Shown one piece after another: positions 16,287 to 24,988 of a stretch of 56,675 nt of DNA (position 1 is the first letter of the stretch; each line of letters starts with the position of its first letter). The notes below the pieces were generated by a model. It ran no database searches. It had not been told where the DNA came from and saw only the letters and a program-made list of their open reading frames with translations. The position numbers and the translations under genes are program-made. This stretch comes from an uncultured Opitutia bacterium (GTDB taxonomy: Bacteria > Verrucomicrobiota > Verrucomicrobiia > Opitutales > Opitutaceae), in assembly GCA_903827245.1 (NCBI GenBank), contig CAIKHO010000035.1:1-56675 (forward strand). The letters are read 5' to 3'.

Positions 16287-18191
16287 ATGGTCCGCCACCC
16301 CCTGTCAGTTACCCCCTTTATGGTTAGTCCCAATCACCCCGAGTCCGGTCCCGCCGCTGCGCGTGCCGGCAACCCCCAATCGCTCAGCGATGTCGTCATC
16401 CGGCTCGCGGGCAACTCCCAAGACGGCATCCAGTCGATCGGCGGCTTTCTCTCCCGCCTCGCCGGCCGCAGCGACCAGGAGGTCATGACCTACATGACGA
16501 TCCCGTCCACCATCTCCGGCGGGCCGTCCATTTTCCAGGTGCGGATGGGCAACGGCGACATTCTCTCCGCGGGCGACCGCGCCGACATGCTCGTGGCGTT
16601 CTACCAGCACAGCTACGACGCCCACGTCGGCTCCCTCCGCCCCGGCGGGGTGCTCATCTACGACACGGATCACGTCAAGCCCGCCGCGGACGACCATCGC
16701 TTTACCCAGGTGCCGATCCCGATCACGTCCGCAACGGTCGAGGCGGTTGGCGGAACCTCGAAGGACAAGGGTAAGAACATGTTCGTCCTCGGTCTCCTTG
16801 CGCGCATCTTCGACCTCGATGTCGAGAAGCTCACCGCCCTCGTGAAGGAACGCTTCGGCGGCAAGAACGAGGATGTCGTCCGCAACGCCATGCTCGCATT
16901 CGATTCCGGCTATGCCTGGCCGCAGAACAACCTGCGCGATCTCTTCTATCGTTTCGAGGCCGTGGAGCGCACGGGCCCCGCCGGCCGGCCGCAGGTCACC
17001 ATGGATGGCAACATGGCCCTCACGTACGGTCTTCTTGCCGGCGGCGTCCGCCATGGCGCGGGTTATCCGATCACGCCGTGGTCCTCGATCATGGAACAGC
17101 TCCGCACGGAGCTGCCGAAATACGGTGGCCTCTTTGTGCAGTGCGAGGATGAGATCGCGTCCATCTCCACTGCGCTCGGCTTCTCTTACACGGGCCACCT
17201 GGCGGTCACCGGCAGCGCCGGCCCGGGCCTCTCGCTGAAGATGGAGGCGTTGAGCTGGGCGGTCATGGCCGAGATGCCGCTCATCGTCGTCAACGTCCAG
17301 CGCGGCGGCCCGTCCACGGGCATGCCCACCAACGTCGAGCAAAGCGACCTGATGCAGGCCATCTACGGCAGCCACGGCGATACCCCGCGCGTGGTCCTCG
17401 CGCCGAAGAACGTCGAGGATTGTTTTTATGTCGCCCTGGAGGCGACCCGCATCGCGCGCGAGTACAGCACGCCCGTCCTGATCCTCACGGACCAGGGTCT
17501 TTCCTCACGGATCGAGGCGTTTGACGAACCCGACCTAGGCAGCCTGATGGTCGAGCCCAAGCCCGACCTCTCGGACCGCGGCGCCGATTACCAGCCCTAT
17601 CCCCTTGGCCGCATCACGCACCACGCGCCGCCGGGCACCCGCATCGGCTCGGGCAAATATCCGATCGTGACGGGCCTTGAGCATGATGAACTCGGTCATC
17701 CGACCGGCAGCCCGAAGCTGCACCAGCAGATGACCGCGAAGCGCCGCGAGAAAATCAAGCAGCTCGCCCGCTCCCTGCCTGCGCCCGAGCAAACGGGCGA
17801 TTCGTCCGGCGAGGTCCTCCTCGTCACTTGGGGCTCGAACTGGGGTCCCGGCCGCGAGGCCCTGACCCGCATCCGCCGTGCCGGCGTCAGGTCCGGTCAT
17901 CTCCACCTCCGCCATCTTCATCCGCTGCCCACGGGACTTGGGGAAATTTTCTCGCGCTACCACAAGATTGTCGTGGCCGAGCTCAATGACGAGGGACTCT
18001 ACGGCTTTGGCCAGCTCGCCATGATGCTCCGCGCCGCCCTCGCGAATCCCAATATCGTCAGCGTCACCAAGACCGACGGCCTCACGTTCAAGGTCAGCGA
18101 GATCGTCGCCGGCGTGGCGCGCCACATCGAAAGCACCGCACTCGATGCCACCCTCGGCGCCGCTCCCCAGAGCGTTTTGTCCCGCAGCTGA
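16287..18191 (+). CDS. korA: 2-oxoacid:ferredoxin oxidoreductase, fused gamma-alpha subunit
   Basis: The 634-residue product joins a gamma domain (about 35-195, beginning VVIRLAGNSQDGIQSIGG) to a pyrimidine-binding alpha domain. The alpha domain has GNMALTYGLLAGGVRHGAGYPITPWSS-type motifs, the segment AGPGLSLKMEALSWA and VNVQRGGPSTGMPT. This is the KorA layout, 2-oxoglutarate to succinyl-CoA with ferredoxin as acceptor. Related 2-oxoacids are possible. I pick ATG 16287 because GGGAGGAAG lies just upstream at 16271-16279. A TTG at 16263 and an ATG at 16320 are alternatives. korB follows after 44 bp. Confidence 0.9.
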   Translation: MVRHPLSVTPFMVSPNHPESGPAAARAGNPQSLSDVVIRLAGNSQDGIQSIGGFLSRLAGRSDQEVMTYMTIPSTISGGPSIFQVRMGNGDILSAGDRADMLVAFYQHSYDAHVGSLRPGGVLIYDTDHVKPAADDHRFTQVPIPITSATVEAVGGTSKDKGKNMFVLGLLARIFDLDVEKLTALVKERFGGKNEDVVRNAMLAFDSGYAWPQNNLRDLFYRFEAVERTGPAGRPQVTMDGNMALTYGLLAGGVRHGAGYPITPWSSIMEQLRTELPKYGGLFVQCEDEIASISTALGFSYTGHLAVTGSAGPGLSLKMEALSWAVMAEMPLIVVNVQRGGPSTGMPTNVEQSDLMQAIYGSHGDTPRVVLAPKNVEDCFYVALEATRIAREYSTPVLILTDQGLSSRIEAFDEPDLGSLMVEPKPDLSDRGADYQPYPLGRITHHAPPGTRIGSGKYPIVTGLEHDELGHPTGSPKLHQQMTAKRREKIKQLARSLPAPEQTGDSSGEVLLVTWGSNWGPGREALTRIRRAGVRSGHLHLRHLHPLPTGLGEIFSRYHKIVVAELNDEGLYGFGQLAMMLRAALANPNIVSVTKTDGLTFKVSEIVAGVARHIESTALDATLGAAPQSVLSRS

Positions 18192-18235
18192 CCCCGCCCC
18201 GCTTCCCCCTTGCGATCCCCGCTCTCCGTCACCCC

Positions 18236-19186
18236 ATGTCCTCCTCCGCCCCGACCCTCGCCGCTCCGGCCGCCCCCGCGGGCGCCCCACTCACAAAAAA
18301 AGCCCTCACGGCCGATCATCCCACGTGGTGCCCCGGCTGCGGCGACTTCGCCGTGCTTGCCGCGTTCTACCGCGTGCTCGAGAAGCTGAATTACCCCCAC
18401 GAGAAAATCGTCACGTTCGCCGGCATCGGCTGCTCCTCGCGCTTCCCGTATTTCGTCAACACCCATGGCGGCCACTACATCCACGGCCGTGCGCTGCCGT
18501 TCGCGGCCGGCATCAGCCTGGGCAGTGACGACCTGCATGTCTTTGTCTTCGGCGGCGATGGCGACGGCTTTTCCATCGGCGGCAACCATCTCGTCCATAC
18601 CGCGCGCAAGAACGTCAATCTCACCTACGTCATCATGGACAACTCCGTCTACGGCCTGACGAAGAAGCAGACGTCGCCCACGTCGCCCATCGGCTTCAAG
18701 ACCAAGACGGATCCCACCGGCGCGTTCGACCAGCCGATCAACCCGATGCGCGCGCTGCTGAACAGCGGCGCCACGTTTGTCGCGCGCAGCCATGCGACAC
18801 AGGTGAACCACATGATCGACATGATGCTCCGCGCCGCGAAGCACGACGGATTCTCGGTCGTGGAAATCCTCTCCGAGTGCGTCGAGTTTTATGAAGGTGC
18901 GTTCGACGCCGCGAACCCGCGCAAGGGCGGCGCGTGGAAACTGGTGGACGAGAAAAAGCACGACGGCACGCCGGAGGACGCCGCCCGCCATGATCCGTCC
19001 GACGAGCTCGGCGCGATGAAACTCGCCCTTGAGGCCTGGCCGGGTTCCTTCGGGGTCTTCTATGAGAATAATCAGCGGCCCACGAAGAACAAGCTGGAGG
19101 CCGGCCTGATCGCCCGGACGCGCGAGAAGACCAAGGGCGCGGCCGACCTCGACCTGCTGAAAGCCTCGTTCGCCCGGCTGCGCTGA
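18236..19186 (+). CDS. korB: 2-oxoacid:ferredoxin oxidoreductase, beta subunit
   Basis: The 316-residue thiamine-pyrophosphate subunit partners korA. It has HPTWCPGCGDFAVLAAF, GIGCSSRFPYF, and the TPP/Mg motif GGDGDGFSIGGNH ending in MDNSVYGLTKKQTSPTS. Four conserved Cys for an iron-sulfur cluster are not all obvious, but CPGC and GIGC are present. The first 25 residues are Ala/Pro-rich. With korA it forms the electron-donating step that feeds reduced ferredoxin; no ferredoxin gene is in this window. Confidence 0.9.
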   Translation: MSSSAPTLAAPAAPAGAPLTKKALTADHPTWCPGCGDFAVLAAFYRVLEKLNYPHEKIVTFAGIGCSSRFPYFVNTHGGHYIHGRALPFAAGISLGSDDLHVFVFGGDGDGFSIGGNHLVHTARKNVNLTYVIMDNSVYGLTKKQTSPTSPIGFKTKTDPTGAFDQPINPMRALLNSGATFVARSHATQVNHMIDMMLRAAKHDGFSVVEILSECVEFYEGAFDAANPRKGGAWKLVDEKKHDGTPEDAARHDPSDELGAMKLALEAWPGSFGVFYENNQRPTKNKLEAGLIARTREKTKGAADLDLLKASFARLR

Positions 19187-19204
19187 GGCGCAGGGCCGGC
19201 CGAC

Positions 19205-19386
19205 GGGTAGCAGCCGAGGTAACGAGGCTGGCTGGCCGTTGCTCGGTCGACCGCTGGGGAGTTAGAAAGTTTTTGGCCATTTCGTCGGCCGCACGCTTAC
19301 TCGCACGCTCCGAGCGCCTGCAAGCAGGCGGCCCACGGGTAACCGATTCATCACCAAACCCAGCCTCGTTACCTCGGCTGCTACCC
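19205..19386. repeat. Perfect 27-bp inverted repeat after korB
   Basis: GGGTAGCAGCCGAGGTAACG and seven more bases (19205-19231) recur exactly inverted at 19360-19386 with a 128-bp spacer. The spacer has a small CGCCTGC/GCAGGCG hairpin near 19315. The repeat separates korB from the ABC exporter genes on the same strand. Confidence 0.75.
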
Positions 19387-19448
19387 TTGGCGCTGCCGCC
19401 CCCGCCTTCCGACCGAAGAAATTTGCATGACGCCCGCGCTTCCGTTGC

Positions 19449-20447
19449 ATGGCATCCCGCATGACCGCCGCCGTTCCCACTGACTCCGCTGCCGTGGAGG
19501 TGCGCGGGCTCGTGAAACGCTACGACAAGGTCGAGGCGCTGCGCGGCGTTGACCTCACGGTGAGGCGCGGCGAGATGTTCGCGCTGCTTGGGCCCAACGG
19601 CGCGGGCAAGACCACGCTGTTCTCGATTCTCGCCACGCTGCGTGCGCCCACGGCCGGCACGGCGCGCGTGCTCGGCCACGATGTGGTCACGGACCGCGAT
19701 GCCGTGCGCCGGTCCATGGGCATTGTCTTCCAGGAACCGGCGATCGAGCAGCGCCTCACCGGGCGCGACAACCTCCTGCTCATGGGGTTGTTCTACGGCC
19801 TGGGCTCGGCCGCGGCGCGCCAGCGGGCGGCGGAGTTGCTCAAGCAGCTCGACCTGGCCGACGCCGCCGACCGCCCGGCGAAGAATCTCTCGGGCGGACA
19901 GCGCCGCAAGCTGGAGCTGGCGAGGGCGCTGGTAACCGACCCGCAGATCCTTTTTCTCGACGAGGCGACGGTCGGGCTCGACGTCGACGCGCGCCGCGGC
20001 TTCTGGGCGCAGGTGCGCGGGCTGGCGGCGACGGGCCGCACGGTGTTTTTCACCACGCACTACATGGAGGAGGCGGAGGTGGCCGACCGCATCGCGCTGA
20101 TCGATCACGGGCAGATCGTGGCGCTCGACACGCCGCAGGCGCTCAAAACCCGGGTCGGCGGCGGGGTCATCCGCCTTCAGACCGAGGACAATGCTCGCGC
20201 CCGCGGCTGGCTCACCGAGCACGGCCTCGCGCCCGAGGCGGGCGGCCAGGAAATCATGCTGGTGCATGCCGATCCCGCCGCGGTGCTGCCGGAGTTGTTG
20301 CGCACGCTGCCGGTCAAGGTGCAACGCGTCGAGGTGCACGAGCCGAGCCTGGAGGATGTCTTCCTCAAGCTGACCGGCCGCGGTTTTGACGGGGAAACGC
20401 CGGTCCCGGCCGGGCGGCCGGGCGGCCGCAACGGAGGTGCCGCATGA
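19449..20447 (+). CDS. ABC exporter ATP-binding protein (DrrA-like)
   Basis: The 332-residue product has Walker A GPNGAGKTT (48-56), Q-loop FQEPAIEQRLTG, signature LSGGQRRKLELARAL, Walker B ILFLDEATVGLD and the switch FTTHYMEE. The C-terminal extension (about 235-332) with VEVHEPSLEDVFLKLTG is typical of the DrrA/NodI-type daunorubicin and ABC-2 exporters. It powers the permease encoded immediately downstream, whose ATG overlaps its TGA as ATGA. ATG 19461 is an alternative start. The substrate cannot be told. Confidence 0.9.
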   Translation: MASRMTAAVPTDSAAVEVRGLVKRYDKVEALRGVDLTVRRGEMFALLGPNGAGKTTLFSILATLRAPTAGTARVLGHDVVTDRDAVRRSMGIVFQEPAIEQRLTGRDNLLLMGLFYGLGSAAARQRAAELLKQLDLADAADRPAKNLSGGQRRKLELARALVTDPQILFLDEATVGLDVDARRGFWAQVRGLAATGRTVFFTTHYMEEAEVADRIALIDHGQIVALDTPQALKTRVGGGVIRLQTEDNARARGWLTEHGLAPEAGGQEIMLVHADPAAVLPELLRTLPVKVQRVEVHEPSLEDVFLKLTGRGFDGETPVPAGRPGGRNGGAA

Positions 20448-21226
20448 TCCGGGGCATTTACGCGGTCGTGGTGCTCGACCTGAAGCGCTTCTGGCTCGAC
20501 CGGGCGCGGCTGGTCGCCGGGCTCGCGCAGCCGCTGCTCTATCTCTTCGTCCTTGGCGCGGGCATCGGCGCGAATTCGCAGCTCGGTGGCGGCGACTACA
20601 AGCGGTACATTTTTCCCGGCGTGCTGGGGCTGTCGCTGCTCTTCACCGCGACGTTTGCGGCGATCACCATCGTGTTCGACCGGCAGATCGGGTTTTTCAA
20701 GGCGGTGCTGATCGCCCCGGTGCCGCGGGCGTCGATCGCCTTCGGCAAGATCATCGCGGGCGCGCTGCAGGCCTTCGTGCAGGGCGTGGTGGTGCTGCCC
20801 TTTGCGCCGCTGGCGGGCGTGCACCTGGGCGTGGGTGAAACCTTCGGCCTGCTTTGCACGATGCTGCTGGCCTCGCTCACGTTCTCCGCCATCGGCCTGG
20901 CCTTTGCGGCCCGGTTCTCGTCCACGACGGTATTTCCCATCGTGAGCAATGCCGTGATCCTCCCCATGTTCTTCCTGTCGGGTGCGCTGTACCCGCTCGT
21001 GACGGCGCCGCACTGGATGCAACTCGCGGCGCATTTCGATCCTGTGGCCTATGCCGTGGACCTGATGCGCGGGGCGCTCCTCGGGAAGTTTTTCTTCAAC
21101 CCGTACCTTTCGCTGGCCGCGCTGGTGGCGGTGATCGCCGTCTTGGCGTGGGATTCCGTGCGGGTCTTCAACCGCGGCGAGGACGACTCCAGCCTGGGCG
21201 CGACGAAATTCAACTGGCGTCGCTGA
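20444..21226 (+). CDS. ABC-2 type permease
   Basis: The 260-residue integral membrane protein has about six hydrophobic segments and the ABC-2 family core, including AQPLLYLFVLGAGIG, the FDRQIGFFKAVLIAPVPR loop and FFLSGALYPL. It is the membrane half of the exporter with the preceding ATPase; the two genes overlap by 4 bp and must be co-translated. Its exported substrate is unknown; DrrAB/NodIJ relatives move antibiotics, lipids or saccharides. Confidence 0.88.
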   Translation: MIRGIYAVVVLDLKRFWLDRARLVAGLAQPLLYLFVLGAGIGANSQLGGGDYKRYIFPGVLGLSLLFTATFAAITIVFDRQIGFFKAVLIAPVPRASIAFGKIIAGALQAFVQGVVVLPFAPLAGVHLGVGETFGLLCTMLLASLTFSAIGLAFAARFSSTTVFPIVSNAVILPMFFLSGALYPLVTAPHWMQLAAHFDPVAYAVDLMRGALLGKFFFNPYLSLAALVAVIAVLAWDSVRVFNRGEDDSSLGATKFNWRR

Positions 21227-21289
21227 CGAGCGCGGCGCGTTTCGTCAGGTATTATTTCGCTGCGGACTCCTGTAACGCTCAGGTGCCGA

Positions 21290-22396
21290 TCATTTCGGCT
21301 CGAGCCGCAGGATCAGCCCGTCGAGCACGGCGTCGAGCCGGTATTTGATCTTCATGCCGCGGGACACGTACTGGCGGGGCGGCAGGGTCTTGGCCATTTC
21401 GTCGGTGTAGGCCTCGGCCTGCGCTTTCAGCGGGGCGAGAAACGCCTGCTTCGCGTCGTGCAGGGTGCCGCCGGCCGGATTGAACGCCGGCAGCAGCGGA
21501 TCCGCGACCCAGAGGGCCCATTGGTCCTCGTCCGCAAAATAGAGGGCCACGACGCCGTCCTTCAAAACGCCCAGTTTCTCCGCGTAACGCTTTGCGATCG
21601 CACCCGGCTGGAGCTTGGCGTCGGCCGGATCCATTTTCCGGAGGACACGTGCGTAGATTTTCAGGCCCGTGGCGCGCTCGACATTGGCCAGCTTGAAGTT
21701 GAACGGGTCCGCCCGCGGTGGGTCGTCCGGCAGGAGCTTGTCGGGATCGTCAAAATGCGCGCGAGGGCTAGGCGCAGGTGCTCCGGAATATTGCGGGGTT
21801 CTTGCCAAAAGCTCGGCGAAGGCGGTGTCATCCGCGCGGAACGCCTGCGCGTCGGCGCCGATCCGGAGGATTTTCACGCGCATCTTGTCGTCCTCGACGA
21901 TGCGGGGCAGCACGTCGAAACCGCGCACGACCCGGCCGAAGACGCTGTGCAGGTAGTTCAGCCGGTTGACCTCGTGCAGCGTGATGAAGAACTGCGATCC
22001 GCCAGTGTCGGGCCCTGCGTTCGCCATAGCGAGGACCCCCGCCGCGTCGAGGTGCAGGCCGCGGCCGAACTCATCGGGAATCCGATAGCCAGGGCCGCCT
22101 TCACCCGTGCCGAGCGGGTCGCCGCCCTGCACGACAAAGCCGGGTGAGACGCGGTGGAACGTGAGGCCGTCGTAGAACGGCTTGCGCGGGGCCGGCCCGA
22201 GCGTGCCTTCGGCGAGACCGACAAAATTCGCGACCGTCAGCGGCGCCTGCCGGAAGTACAGCTCGCAAGTCACGACCCCGCGCCGCGTGGTGATCTCGGC
22301 GTACAGGCCATCGGGCAGCGCGGCCTCGGCAGCGGTTGCGACCGGACCGGCCAGGAGTGACGCCAGCAGGCAGGTGAAGGCGGGGAGGAGCTTCAT
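21290..22396 (-). CDS. Cyclophilin-type peptidyl-prolyl isomerase, exported
   Basis: The 368-residue product has a signal peptide (MKLLPAFTCLLASLLAG) and a cyclophilin domain at about 28-185 with FYDGLTFHRVSPGFVVQGGD, GTGEGGPGYRIPDEF and GSQFFITL. These include the Arg and Phe of the active site. A second part of about 180 residues, rich in Asp and Pro, has no motif I recognise. It is twice the length of a minimal cyclophilin. Predicted location is periplasm. It is convergent with the ABC exporter genes. Confidence 0.88.
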   Translation of the reverse strand: MKLLPAFTCLLASLLAGPVATAAEAALPDGLYAEITTRRGVVTCELYFRQAPLTVANFVGLAEGTLGPAPRKPFYDGLTFHRVSPGFVVQGGDPLGTGEGGPGYRIPDEFGRGLHLDAAGVLAMANAGPDTGGSQFFITLHEVNRLNYLHSVFGRVVRGFDVLPRIVEDDKMRVKILRIGADAQAFRADDTAFAELLARTPQYSGAPAPSPRAHFDDPDKLLPDDPPRADPFNFKLANVERATGLKIYARVLRKMDPADAKLQPGAIAKRYAEKLGVLKDGVVALYFADEDQWALWVADPLLPAFNPAGGTLHDAKQAFLAPLKAQAEAYTDEMAKTLPPRQYVSRGMKIKYRLDAVLDGLILRLEPK

Positions 22397-22502
22397 TACG
22401 ATTCAGGGCAGGCGTGGTCGCAAGGGGACACGAAAGAAAAGGACGGATGGGCGAACTGCAGGATGCCGCGGCAAACCGCCGGGCTTGCGCGTCCCGCAGG
22501 GC

Positions 22503-22832
22503 TTACTTCAGGAACGAGCAGATGTACTCGCAGAGGCCGGAAGCCACCTCGATGGTGAAGCCGTTCTTGCCGGGCACGTCAAAATATGTGCCCGCGGCAT
22601 AATCCTTCGCGGCGGTGGTGCCATCGAGGGTCACGCGGCAGGCGCCGGCGACGATCTCCATGCGCTCGGGGGCGTCAGTGCCGAAGTGATAGGAGCCGGG
22701 ATAAATGAGCCCGAGCGTCTTTTTGACCTCGCCGGGGAAAAGCAGAGTATGGCTGACGACCTTGCCGTCGAAGTACACGTTGGCCTTGGTGAGCACGGTG
22801 ACACCGGCGAATTGGGCGGGGAGGGAAGACAT
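22503..22832 (-). CDS. ppnP: Pyrimidine/purine nucleoside phosphorylase PpnP (DUF1255)
   Basis: The 109-residue single-domain cupin matches the YaiE/PpnP family. It has KANVYFDGKVVSHTL, LGLIYPGSYHFGT, MEIVAGACRV and the end FEVPG-like FDVPGKNGFTIEV. PpnP splits nucleosides to base and ribose-1-phosphate with broad specificity. ATG 22832 (MSSLPAQF) gives the family's normal N-terminus; an upstream start at 22868 is not conserved in character. It is a lone gene, divergent from the thioredoxin-like gene. Confidence 0.88.
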   Translation of the reverse strand: MSSLPAQFAGVTVLTKANVYFDGKVVSHTLLFPGEVKKTLGLIYPGSYHFGTDAPERMEIVAGACRVTLDGTTAAKDYAAGTYFDVPGKNGFTIEVASGLCEYICSFLK

Positions 22833-22945
22833 GGGAAAATTGATGGTGGGCCGGCGGGGACGTGGCAAGTGCAGGGAGAGATCATTCTTGGCGGTCGGAC
22901 CTCATGTTCCTTCGGCCAAAAGCCGCGCCCATTATCTCGGTATTA

Positions 22946-23005
22946 CCTCGGATCGCCTCTTGTAAAATTCCGATCCCGATCCTTTGCACAGGAGTCGGAC
23001 CGAGG
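22946..23005 (+). ncRNA. Conserved 60-bp hairpin element, copy 2
   Basis: Same structure as the element at 2317-2377: outer stem CCTCGG/CCGAGG (22946-22951, 23000-23005). The inner stem CTCTTGT/ACAGGAG (22957-22963, 22988-22994) has a G-T wobble where copy 1 has G-C. The loop TGTAAAATTCCGATC is nearly unchanged. It lies 57 bp upstream of the ATG of the exported thioredoxin-like gene. Confidence 0.5.
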
Positions 23006-23062
23006 GCGGACGGAGGGTTTGGTTCTTGGGGAAAAAGGATTCACCTTCGCCGGGAAAGTACT

Positions 23063-23986
23063 ATGCTCCGCCTTATGTCCCGGGTCGGTCCATTTCGTTG
23101 GTTTGCCGTGGCGGCCATCCTGCTGGTTACCGCCGGGCGGCTGGCGGCCGGTCTTCCGGAGGAGATCACGGTCAGGCAGCCGGCCAAGCTCGAGCTCATG
23201 CACGGCGACAAAGTGGGCGGCACGATCGGGCTCAACCCGGGGGACAAGCTCGATGTCTTGGATGTGTCCGGCAGCTACGTGCTGGTCCGTTACCGCAATG
23301 TGAACGGCCGGGTGCTGGCCGCACTGACGGACCTGCCTCCGGCCTTCCTCAATGCGCCACCTCCCGTGGCTGGGGCCATGGCGAACGAACCGCTGATCAC
23401 GGCCATGGCTGCGCCCGCGATGATGGACGCGCCCGCCCTGCCGGTGGCTCCCCCCGCGCCGGCCACGGCCGCCAAGCCGGCCGCGCCGTACACCCCGGCC
23501 AACGCGATGGAACGCATCCTGGCCGGCAAGCTACTGCACATGGAGGGCGGCGCGTTGCGGCCGGTGGTCCCGGCGCGCCTGGCGGGGGTGAAGTTCTACG
23601 CCTTTTATTTTTCCGCGAGCTGGTGTGCGCCCTGCAAGCAGTTCACCCCCGAACTCATCGACGCCTACGGCAAGATCCGGGCGGTGTACCCGGAGTTCGA
23701 GGTGGTGCTGGTCAACCGTGACCGGTCGCCGGCCGAGATGTTCTCCTACATGCGCGACGACAAGATGCCCTGGCCGGCGCTGCGCTGGACCGATATCGCG
23801 GGGGCCGCCGCGATCAACCGCTATGCGGGTGCCGGGATCCCGGACCTCGTGCTGGTCGACGAAAACGGCAAGGTGCTGTCGGACAGTTTTCGCTGGGGCA
23901 GCTACGTCGGGCCCGATGCCGTGCTCGATGACACGTGGAATTTCCTGCGTGATTACCGCCGCAAGAACCCGCGGCCGAAATCCTGA
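23063..23986 (+). CDS. Exported thioredoxin-like (tryparedoxin-type) protein
   Basis: The 307-residue product has a signal peptide (about 1-29). An SH3-like segment follows (about 36-92, VGGTIGLNPGDKLDVLDV), then a long Ala/Pro linker (95-145). A thioredoxin fold completes it, with FYFSASWCAPCKQFTPEL, the redox Cys being 188 and 191. FSASWCAPC and VNRDRSPAEMFSYM are typical of the TryX/nucleoredoxin group. It probably reduces or exchanges disulfides in the periplasm; partner unknown. Start ATG 23063 is chosen for the signal peptide; upstream frame to 22862 carries no signal. Confidence 0.85.
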   Translation: MLRLMSRVGPFRWFAVAAILLVTAGRLAAGLPEEITVRQPAKLELMHGDKVGGTIGLNPGDKLDVLDVSGSYVLVRYRNVNGRVLAALTDLPPAFLNAPPPVAGAMANEPLITAMAAPAMMDAPALPVAPPAPATAAKPAAPYTPANAMERILAGKLLHMEGGALRPVVPARLAGVKFYAFYFSASWCAPCKQFTPELIDAYGKIRAVYPEFEVVLVNRDRSPAEMFSYMRDDKMPWPALRWTDIAGAAAINRYAGAGIPDLVLVDENGKVLSDSFRWGSYVGPDAVLDDTWNFLRDYRRKNPRPKS

Positions 23987-23998
23987 TTGCGCCGTTGA

Positions 23999-24076
23999 AG
24001 GTGGAACGCGTTGACCTCAACGCGTTGCGGCAAAGCCGCTCCGATCCACCGCATTGGGATCAATGCGCTCCACCTT
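23999..24076. repeat. TGGAACGCGTTGAC inverted repeat, copy 1
   Basis: AAGGTGGAACGCGTTGACCT (from 23999) is mirrored by a right arm ending CGCTCCACCTT at 24076; about 25 bp pair with mostly transition differences. The same words recur at 39557-39650. It lies between the convergent thioredoxin-like and aldolase genes and ends beside a T6 run (24076-24080). Confidence 0.6.
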
Positions 24077-24836
24077 TTTTCAGCGTCGCCGCCGTCGCGC
24101 GCAGCGCGGCGTTGACCGAGCCGCCGTCCGAGCCGAGGGCAATGAAGGTGTAGCCGAGGTCACGGGCCATGGCCAGATGGGCGGGGTCGAGCAGCAGGAT
24201 GCCGGCAGCCTTGCCCGCGCGCTTGGCGGCGGTGGCGATGCGCTTGAGGGCGTCGAGGTACACCGGGTGGTTGTACTGGCCCATGATTCCGAGATTCGTG
24301 GTGAGATCGAGCGGGCCGGCGAAGATCACGTCGGCGCCGTCGACGGCGGCGATGGCCTCGACCTGGTTCACGCCCTCGACGGTTTCGATCTGCACGGCAT
24401 GCACGAGCCACTCGTGGGCATGGGCGAAATAGGCCTCGAAATCGGCGCCGAACGCGGCGGCGCGGTTGAGCTTGGCGACGCCGCGCATGCCGCGGGGCGG
24501 GTAGCGCAGGGAGGCGACGGCGGCCTGGGCCTCGGCGGCGGTGCTGATGTAAGGCACCATCACGCCGTGCGCGCCGGCATCGAGCACGCGCTTGTAGCGC
24601 GCCGGCTCGTTGGCGGCGATGCGCACGATGCCGGCGGCGGGCGTCGCGGCGATGGCCTGCAGCTGGTGGAGGATGGTGGTGTCGCTGCCGGGGCCGTGCT
24701 CATGGTCGAGCAGCACCCAGTCGAAGCCCGCGAGGCCGGCCATCTCGGTCGTGAGCGGCGAGCCGAGATTGAGAAACGTGCCGCCAAGCCACTCGCCGGC
24801 GAGGACACGGTTCCGGAAATCAGCGGACATTTTCAT
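24060..24836 (-). CDS. HpcH/HpaI-family aldolase (GarL/RhmA-like)
   Basis: The 258-residue class II aldolase has FDWVLLDHEHGPGS, MVPYISTAAEA, AVQIETVEGV and DVIFAGPLDLTTNLG. These include the metal-binding Glu and Asp of the HpcH/HpaI barrel. Relatives cleave 5-keto-4-deoxyglucarate, 2-keto-3-deoxyrhamnonate or 2,4-dihydroxyheptenedioate. The upstream neighbour on the same strand is a tartronate-semialdehyde-reductase-like gene, which favours the GarL reaction (pyruvate plus tartronate semialdehyde). That choice is inference. Confidence 0.87.
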   Translation of the reverse strand: MKMSADFRNRVLAGEWLGGTFLNLGSPLTTEMAGLAGFDWVLLDHEHGPGSDTTILHQLQAIAATPAAGIVRIAANEPARYKRVLDAGAHGVMVPYISTAAEAQAAVASLRYPPRGMRGVAKLNRAAAFGADFEAYFAHAHEWLVHAVQIETVEGVNQVEAIAAVDGADVIFAGPLDLTTNLGIMGQYNHPVYLDALKRIATAAKRAGKAAGILLLDPAHLAMARDLGYTFIALGSDGGSVNAALRATAATLKKGGAH

Positions 24837-24895
24837 GGGTGCGAAGGGGCGGAATTCTTGCAGGAGGTGCCGGAGGAGAGACTGCTGATGGCCGG

Positions 24896-24988
24896 AATCT
24901 TTCTCGTTCCTCTTTCTCTTTCGTCAGGGCAGCCAAGGCTCGATCCGGGAAAGAGGAGAAAGATAAAGAAGGAAGAGAAAGATTTTAG
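24896..24988. repeat. TTTCTCGTTC inverted repeat, GTTCTCG family
   Basis: Pyrimidine-rich left arm 24896-24924 (CTTTCTCGTTCCTCTTTC) and purine-rich right arm 24949-24988 (AAAGAGGAGAAAGATAAAG) pair imperfectly. It abuts the stop of the reductase gene. Related elements lie at 43298-43366, 48931-49016 and 53122-53231. Confidence 0.6.

Noticed and set aside
18294-18302. A7 run in korB as a programmed frameshift site
   Set aside because: The beta-subunit frame is intact and complete on both sides, and no alternative frame product makes sense.
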